A stretch of 27,061 nt of DNA from contig JAEXRM010000071.1 in NCBI GenBank assembly GCA_023440865.1, positions 1-27,061 of the forward strand, written 5' to 3'. The notes under the pieces are model-generated. The model saw nothing but the letters and a program-made list of their open reading frames with translations. It had not been told where the DNA came from and ran no database searches. Within the stretch, counting starts at the first letter, position 1. Each line of letters begins with the position of its first letter. Positions 23,460 to 27,061 of the stretch are shown here, piece by piece. This DNA is from Bacillota bacterium. Its GTDB lineage: Bacteria > Bacillota > Clostridia > DSM-8532. The translations under genes were made by a program, and so were the position numbers.

Positions 23460-23468
23460 TGGTAAAAT
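23460..23468 (+). promoter_or_regulatory. Extended -10 element before pcrA
   Basis: TGGTAAAAT matches an extended -10 (TGN plus TAAAAT), with no good -35. It follows the hairpin above and would give pcrA a leader of about 85 bases. Confidence 0.4.
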
Positions 23469-23559
23469 GGTGAGGCTCGCCACAGGCGGCACGAGGCGAT
23501 GTCGGCCGGCTGATCCGGCCGCGGCCGCCCGGAATCGGAACCGGAGGTACCCCCCGCCC

Positions 23560-26001
23560 ATGATCGATCTCGAAGGCCTGAACCCGGAACAGAAGGCGGC
23601 CGTCCTGCACACGGAGGGGCCGCTGCTGGTGCTCGCCGGCGCCGGTTCCGGCAAGACCCGCGTGCTCACGCACCGCATCGCCCATCTCGTGCAGGACCTC
23701 GGAGTCCGGCCCTGGCAGATTCTTTCCATCACCTTCACAAACAAGGCGGCCCGCGAAATGAAGGAGCGCCTGGAGGCGCTCATCGGACCTGCGGCACTCG
23801 ATCTGTGGGTGGGCACCTTCCACTCTGTCTGCGTCCGCATCCTGCGGCGCGACATCGACAAGCTCGGATATGACAAAAGCTATGTGATCTATGATACGGA
23901 CGACCAGACCTCGGTCATCAAGTCGTGCATCGAGCAGCTGGGCATCAACGACAAGCAGTTCCCGCCCAAAACCATTCTTGGAGAGATCTCGCGCGCCAAG
24001 GACGAGCTGGTCACGCCCGACCAGTACAAGAAGATGTACGCGTCCGATTTCCGCATGGGCAAGATCGCGGCCGCCTACGAGCTGTACCAGAAAAAGCTCA
24101 AGGCCAACAACGCCGTCGACTTCGACGACATCATCCTGCTGACAATCCGTCTCTTGAACGAGTTCCCGGACATCCTGTCCTTCTACCAGGACAAGTTCCG
24201 CTATGTGCTCGTCGACGAGTACCAGGACACGAACACCGCGCAGTACATGCTGGTGAGCCTGTTCGCGAACCGGTCGCGCAACCTGTGCGTGGTCGGGGAC
24301 GACGACCAGATGATCTACGGCTGGCGCGGCGCGAACCTGCGCAACATCCTCGATTTCGAGGAGGATTTCCCGGGGTGCCGCACCATCAAGCTCGAGCAGA
24401 ACTACCGGTCCACGAAGAACATCCTCGACGCGGCCAACGGCGTCATCCACAACAACCGCGGCCGCAAGCAGAAAAAGCTGTGGACCCAGAGCGACGCCGG
24501 CGCGCCCATCCACCGCTTCGAGGCGGGAACCGAGCACGAGGAGGCCTTTTTCATTGTCGACATGGCCAAGGCGCTGCACCGCGAGGGCCGCAAGTATGGC
24601 GACATGGCCGTGCTGTACCGCCTCAACGCCCAGTCCCGCATTTATGAGGATACCCTGAAAAAGCAGGGCATCCCCTACAAGATCGTCGGCGGCATCCGGT
24701 ACTTCGACCGCAAGGAAATCAAGGACGTCATCGCCTGGCTGCGGGTGCTGCAAAACCCGAATGACGAGGTGTCCCTGCAGCGCATCGTGAACGTGCCCAA
24801 GCGCGGCATCGGCAAGACGACGCTCGAGCGGGTCGCCCAGCTTGCGGCCATGCATGACGTGTCGATGTTCATGATCATGGCCGAGGTGCACGCCCATCCC
24901 GAGCTTGGGCGCGCGGCCCCGAACCTGCAGGATTTCGTCCGGTTCGTCAACGCCATGCGCGAGACGATGGCCGCGACCGACCTGGTGACCGCCGTCGAGG
25001 CGCTCATCGAAAAGAGCGGCCTCATCCGCGAGCTGCAGGCCGAGAACTCCGAGGAGGCAGTCGCCCGCATCGAGAACATCAAGGAATTCGTATCGGTCGC
25101 CCGGGAATTCACGGAAACCACCGAGGAGGAGCCGAATCTGCAGAACTTCCTCGCCCAGCTGGCGCTGGTCGCGGACGTCGACTCGCTCGAGGAGGATGTG
25201 GATCATCTCGTGCTGATGACCATCCACAGCTCGAAGGGCCTCGAGTTCCCGGTGGTGTTCCTGGCGGGCATGGAGGAGGGCGTGTTCCCGAGCTACCGGT
25301 CCATGACCGAGGGCGAGGACAAGCTTGAGGAGGAACGGCGGCTGGCCTATGTCGGCATCACCCGGGCCCGCGAGGCGCTGTACCTCACCAATGCCAGAAG
25401 TCGCATGCTGTTCGGCAGTACGCAGTACAACCGGGTTTCCCGGTTCGTCGAGGAGATTCCCGCCCATCTGATGGACGGCACCGGCGATCGGTTCGGGGGA
25501 GGCGGCTCCGGTCGCGGCGGCATGGATTTCTCCGGGCTCAACGCGCCGACCGGCGGCGGATATGGCGGGTATGGCGGCATGGGTGGCGCAGCGGCGTCCC
25601 GTGCCGGCAATCGCGAACAGGCGCCGGTTTCACCGAGCGTCGCGCGGTATGGCCTCAACACCCCGGGAGGGGCTCCGTCACGGGGTGTCACCCGGACCTC
25701 CGGTCATGACGGTGCGGCACGTTCCGGCACCGTCGGCGCGCGTGCGGACACGGCCGGATCGGTCTTTTCCGATGCGACGGATCTCTCGGACCTGAAAGAC
25801 CGCATCCGCCAGTTCACCGGACCGGTGGCGGGCGGTGACGGGCCGGTGGCCGTCGGCGACCGGGTGATGCACAAGAAGTTCGGGGAAGGTACGGTCAAGA
25901 CCCGTATTCCCGAAGGCGGCGACTTCCGCCTGGACATCCTGTTCGACGGCGCGGGCATGAAACGGCTGATGGAAAGCTTCGCACGACTGAAGAAACTGTA
26001 G
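23560..26001 (+). CDS. pcrA: PcrA/UvrD-type ATP-dependent DNA helicase
   Basis: Superfamily 1A 3'-5' helicase for repair and replication, 813 aa. All motifs are seen: AGAGSGKT (26-33), FTNKAAREMKER, DEYQDTN (from Asp219), VVGDDDQMIYGWRGA, LEQNYRST, TIHSSKGLEFPVVFLAGMEEG and RRLAYVGITRAREALYL. The last 45 residues (VAVGDRVMHKKFGEGTVK to ARLKKL) resemble the Tudor-like tail that contacts RNA polymerase. Between about 640 and 765 lies a Gly/Ser/Ala-rich linker (GGYGGYGGMGG), which makes the protein longer than the usual 720-750 aa. The ATG at 23560 has GGAGGT (23543-23548) upstream. The HAD gene follows after 10 bases. Confidence 0.96.
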   Translation: MIDLEGLNPEQKAAVLHTEGPLLVLAGAGSGKTRVLTHRIAHLVQDLGVRPWQILSITFTNKAAREMKERLEALIGPAALDLWVGTFHSVCVRILRRDIDKLGYDKSYVIYDTDDQTSVIKSCIEQLGINDKQFPPKTILGEISRAKDELVTPDQYKKMYASDFRMGKIAAAYELYQKKLKANNAVDFDDIILLTIRLLNEFPDILSFYQDKFRYVLVDEYQDTNTAQYMLVSLFANRSRNLCVVGDDDQMIYGWRGANLRNILDFEEDFPGCRTIKLEQNYRSTKNILDAANGVIHNNRGRKQKKLWTQSDAGAPIHRFEAGTEHEEAFFIVDMAKALHREGRKYGDMAVLYRLNAQSRIYEDTLKKQGIPYKIVGGIRYFDRKEIKDVIAWLRVLQNPNDEVSLQRIVNVPKRGIGKTTLERVAQLAAMHDVSMFMIMAEVHAHPELGRAAPNLQDFVRFVNAMRETMAATDLVTAVEALIEKSGLIRELQAENSEEAVARIENIKEFVSVAREFTETTEEEPNLQNFLAQLALVADVDSLEEDVDHLVLMTIHSSKGLEFPVVFLAGMEEGVFPSYRSMTEGEDKLEEERRLAYVGITRAREALYLTNARSRMLFGSTQYNRVSRFVEEIPAHLMDGTGDRFGGGGSGRGGMDFSGLNAPTGGGYGGYGGMGGAAASRAGNREQAPVSPSVARYGLNTPGGAPSRGVTRTSGHDGAARSGTVGARADTAGSVFSDATDLSDLKDRIRQFTGPVAGGDGPVAVGDRVMHKKFGEGTVKTRIPEGGDFRLDILFDGAGMKRLMESFARLKKL

Positions 26002-26011
26002 GGGGACATGC

Positions 26012-26668
26012 GTGGAACAGGGCAAGGCGGTCATCTTCGACAACGACGGTGTCATCATCGACAGCGAACCCATGCACATCGAGGCGGATCTGCGCATCCT
26101 GGCCGAGTATGGCGTCCACTGGGCGCCGGAGGAACTCTTTCGCTTCATCGGCGTGCGCGACAGCGAGATGTGGCGGATCCTGGTCCGGGAGCTCCGGCTG
26201 CCCGATTCTCCGGACATGCTCGCCGAGAAGAAGGCCCGCATCCGCGGGGAGGTTTTCGCACCGCATCGCATCCGGCCCATCGACGGCATTCCCGAGATGT
26301 TTGCGGCGCTCAAGGCCGCGGGGTGGAAGGTGGCGGTCGCCAGTTCCTCGATGCGGTCGCTCATCGGGCCATGGCTGGAGGCGATGGGGCTGCTGGGCCA
26401 ACTCGACGCGTTTGTCGCAGGCGACGATGTGGTGCATGGAAAACCGCACCCCGAACCGTATCTGCTGGCCGCGGCGCGCTTGGGCACCGATCCCGGGCGC
26501 TGTGTGTCTGTCGAGGATTCTCCGCACGGCATCGCGTCCGCCAAGGCGGCTGGCTGCCGCTGCATTGCGTTCCGCAATCCGTTCGGCCCCGCCCAGGATC
26601 TTTCGGGTGCGGATGAGGTCGTGGAATCGATCCGCGAAATCCTCGACAAGCGACTGCTGGGACTGTGA
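26012..26668 (+). CDS. HAD-superfamily hydrolase (beta-phosphoglucomutase-like)
   Basis: 218 aa, cytoplasmic phosphatase or phosphomutase. HAD motifs are FDNDGVIIDSEP with the nucleophile Asp10 and Asp12, VASSS (109-113), HGKPHPEPY with Lys144 and SVEDSPHGIASAKAAG with Asp169. The cap domain is helical and inserted after motif I, subfamily IA. The GTG start at 26012 is preceded by GGGGGA (26001-26006); an ATG at 26008 is out of frame. The substrate cannot be named. It is probably co-transcribed with pcrA. Confidence 0.9.
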   Translation: MEQGKAVIFDNDGVIIDSEPMHIEADLRILAEYGVHWAPEELFRFIGVRDSEMWRILVRELRLPDSPDMLAEKKARIRGEVFAPHRIRPIDGIPEMFAALKAAGWKVAVASSSMRSLIGPWLEAMGLLGQLDAFVAGDDVVHGKPHPEPYLLAAARLGTDPGRCVSVEDSPHGIASAKAAGCRCIAFRNPFGPAQDLSGADEVVESIREILDKRLLGL

Positions 26669-26711
26669 GCGCGCGATGGGGCGGAGACGGTGGATTTTCC
26701 CGCCAGGCCTG

Positions 26712-26740
26712 CGGACAGAGCGCGTCGTTTCGCGTATGAT
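26712..26740 (+). promoter_or_regulatory. Candidate promoter of the last gene
   Basis: CGGACA (26712-26717), 17 bases, TATGAT (26735-26740); a second TATGAT lies at 26746-26751. In the leader, CGGTGC/GCACCG (26758-26772) and CCACCGCC/GGCGGTGG (26824-26842) form hairpins upstream of the ribosome site. Confidence 0.5.
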
Positions 26741-26868
26741 GGAAGTATGATTTTCGGCGGTGCTCCGCACCGGGAAACGATGAGAACACCGCCGAGGCCC
26801 GACAGCAACGATTTTCCCCGTCCCCACCGCCCGAGGCGGTGGTGCGTGCGGGTGCAAGGAGGCACAGG

Positions 26869-27061
26869 ATGACCGACGGCAACGGCAATCCGAATCGTCC
26901 GGATCAAGGTGGCACGAATCCGTCCGCGCCCCGGAGTCCGTATCCCGCAAATCCGGCCGGCCCCGCCGGTCCGGGGGTGAACCCGGGTGCCGGTCCGTCC
27001 GGCGGACCACGGCCCAATCCGGCCGGCCCCGCCGGTCCGGGTGTGAGTCCGGGTGCCGGTC
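26869..27061 (+). CDS. Pro/Gly/Asn-rich protein, N-terminus only
   Basis: Open to the window end, 64 codons seen. AAGGAGG (26856-26862) lies 6 bases before the ATG, a strong site. The visible part is low in complexity and made of NPAGPAGPGV-type repeats with a 22-residue period. It has no hydrophobic segment yet. Such Pro-rich heads often precede membrane domains, but the rest lies outside the window. Product not recognised. Confidence 0.72.
   Translation, partial: MTDGNGNPNRPDQGGTNPSAPRSPYPANPAGPAGPGVNPGAGPSGGPRPNPAGPAGPGVSPGAG
26950..27061 (+). repeat. 66-bp coding repeat
   Basis: A unit of 66 bases (22 codons) starts at 26950 and a second, nearly identical copy starts at 27016 and is cut at the window end. 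The first 26 bases of both copies are identical. Confidence 0.75.

Noticed and set aside
23295..23559. Additional gene between the lipoprotein gene and pcrA
   Set aside because: Only short frames without ribosome sites; the stretch is explained by the hairpin, the promoter element and the pcrA leader.
23203..25467. Long - strand open frame (754 codons) opposite pcrA
   Set aside because: The + strand shows every helicase motif; the opposite frame is Asp/His/Val-rich as expected for an antisense shadow.

Overview
The window is a dense, G+C-rich bacterial segment (roughly two-thirds G+C by eye) with short intergenic gaps, strong GGAGG-type ribosome sites and gene families typical of Firmicutes: a PcrA-type helicase with a Tudor-like tail, a CD3324-family small regulator, a PspC peptide, a DAK2/DegV protein and a CsoR-type regulator. 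The best guess is a high-G+C member of the Clostridia, possibly gut-associated because of the mannoside genes. This is inference. No rRNA, tRNA, CRISPR array, transposase or phage structural gene was seen, so the region looks chromosomal.

Left part (1-8606): a GntR/LacI-type sugar regulator, a GH38 alpha-mannosidase and a GH130 mannoside phosphorylase run rightward and look like a unit for degrading mannose-containing glycans. A convergent leftward pair follows: a clan GH-A glycoside hydrolase and an AAC(3)-family acetyltransferase. A 15-bp inverted repeat separates the two blocks. The hydrolase has a TATAAT box that abuts a dyad operator.

Middle (8786-12405): a small PspC membrane protein (leftward, with a clear terminator) is followed by a rightward set. 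This set is a fused FakA-like/DegV protein (putative one-chain fatty-acid kinase), a DUF1295 membrane enzyme and a DUF2177 membrane protein. The three are overlapping or nearly so and may act on lipids.

Ion/phosphate block (12439-17984): leftward are an Na+/Pi cotransporter with a PhoU-like tail, an ArsB/SLC13-type permease and a CsoR-family regulator. Rightward are a Pit phosphate transporter and a DUF47 (PhoU-like) partner. The divergent region between them carries two perfect TTAACA repeats 11 bp apart, as in PhoP boxes, so phosphate starvation probably controls at least the pit side.

Right part (18247-27061): an M15-type peptidase with a peptidoglycan-binding domain is followed by a 780-bp region with no long gene. 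That region holds two promoter-terminator units that look like small RNAs or attenuated leaders. Then come a CD3324-family regulator that overlaps ybaK tail to tail, a beta-helix lipoprotein, pcrA, an HAD hydrolase and the start of a Pro/Gly-rich repeat protein cut by the window edge.

No obviously new multi-gene defence or biosynthetic system was found. The best candidates for undescribed biology are the structured region 19357-20136, the terminator embedded antisense in ybaK, and the kinase/carrier fusion.
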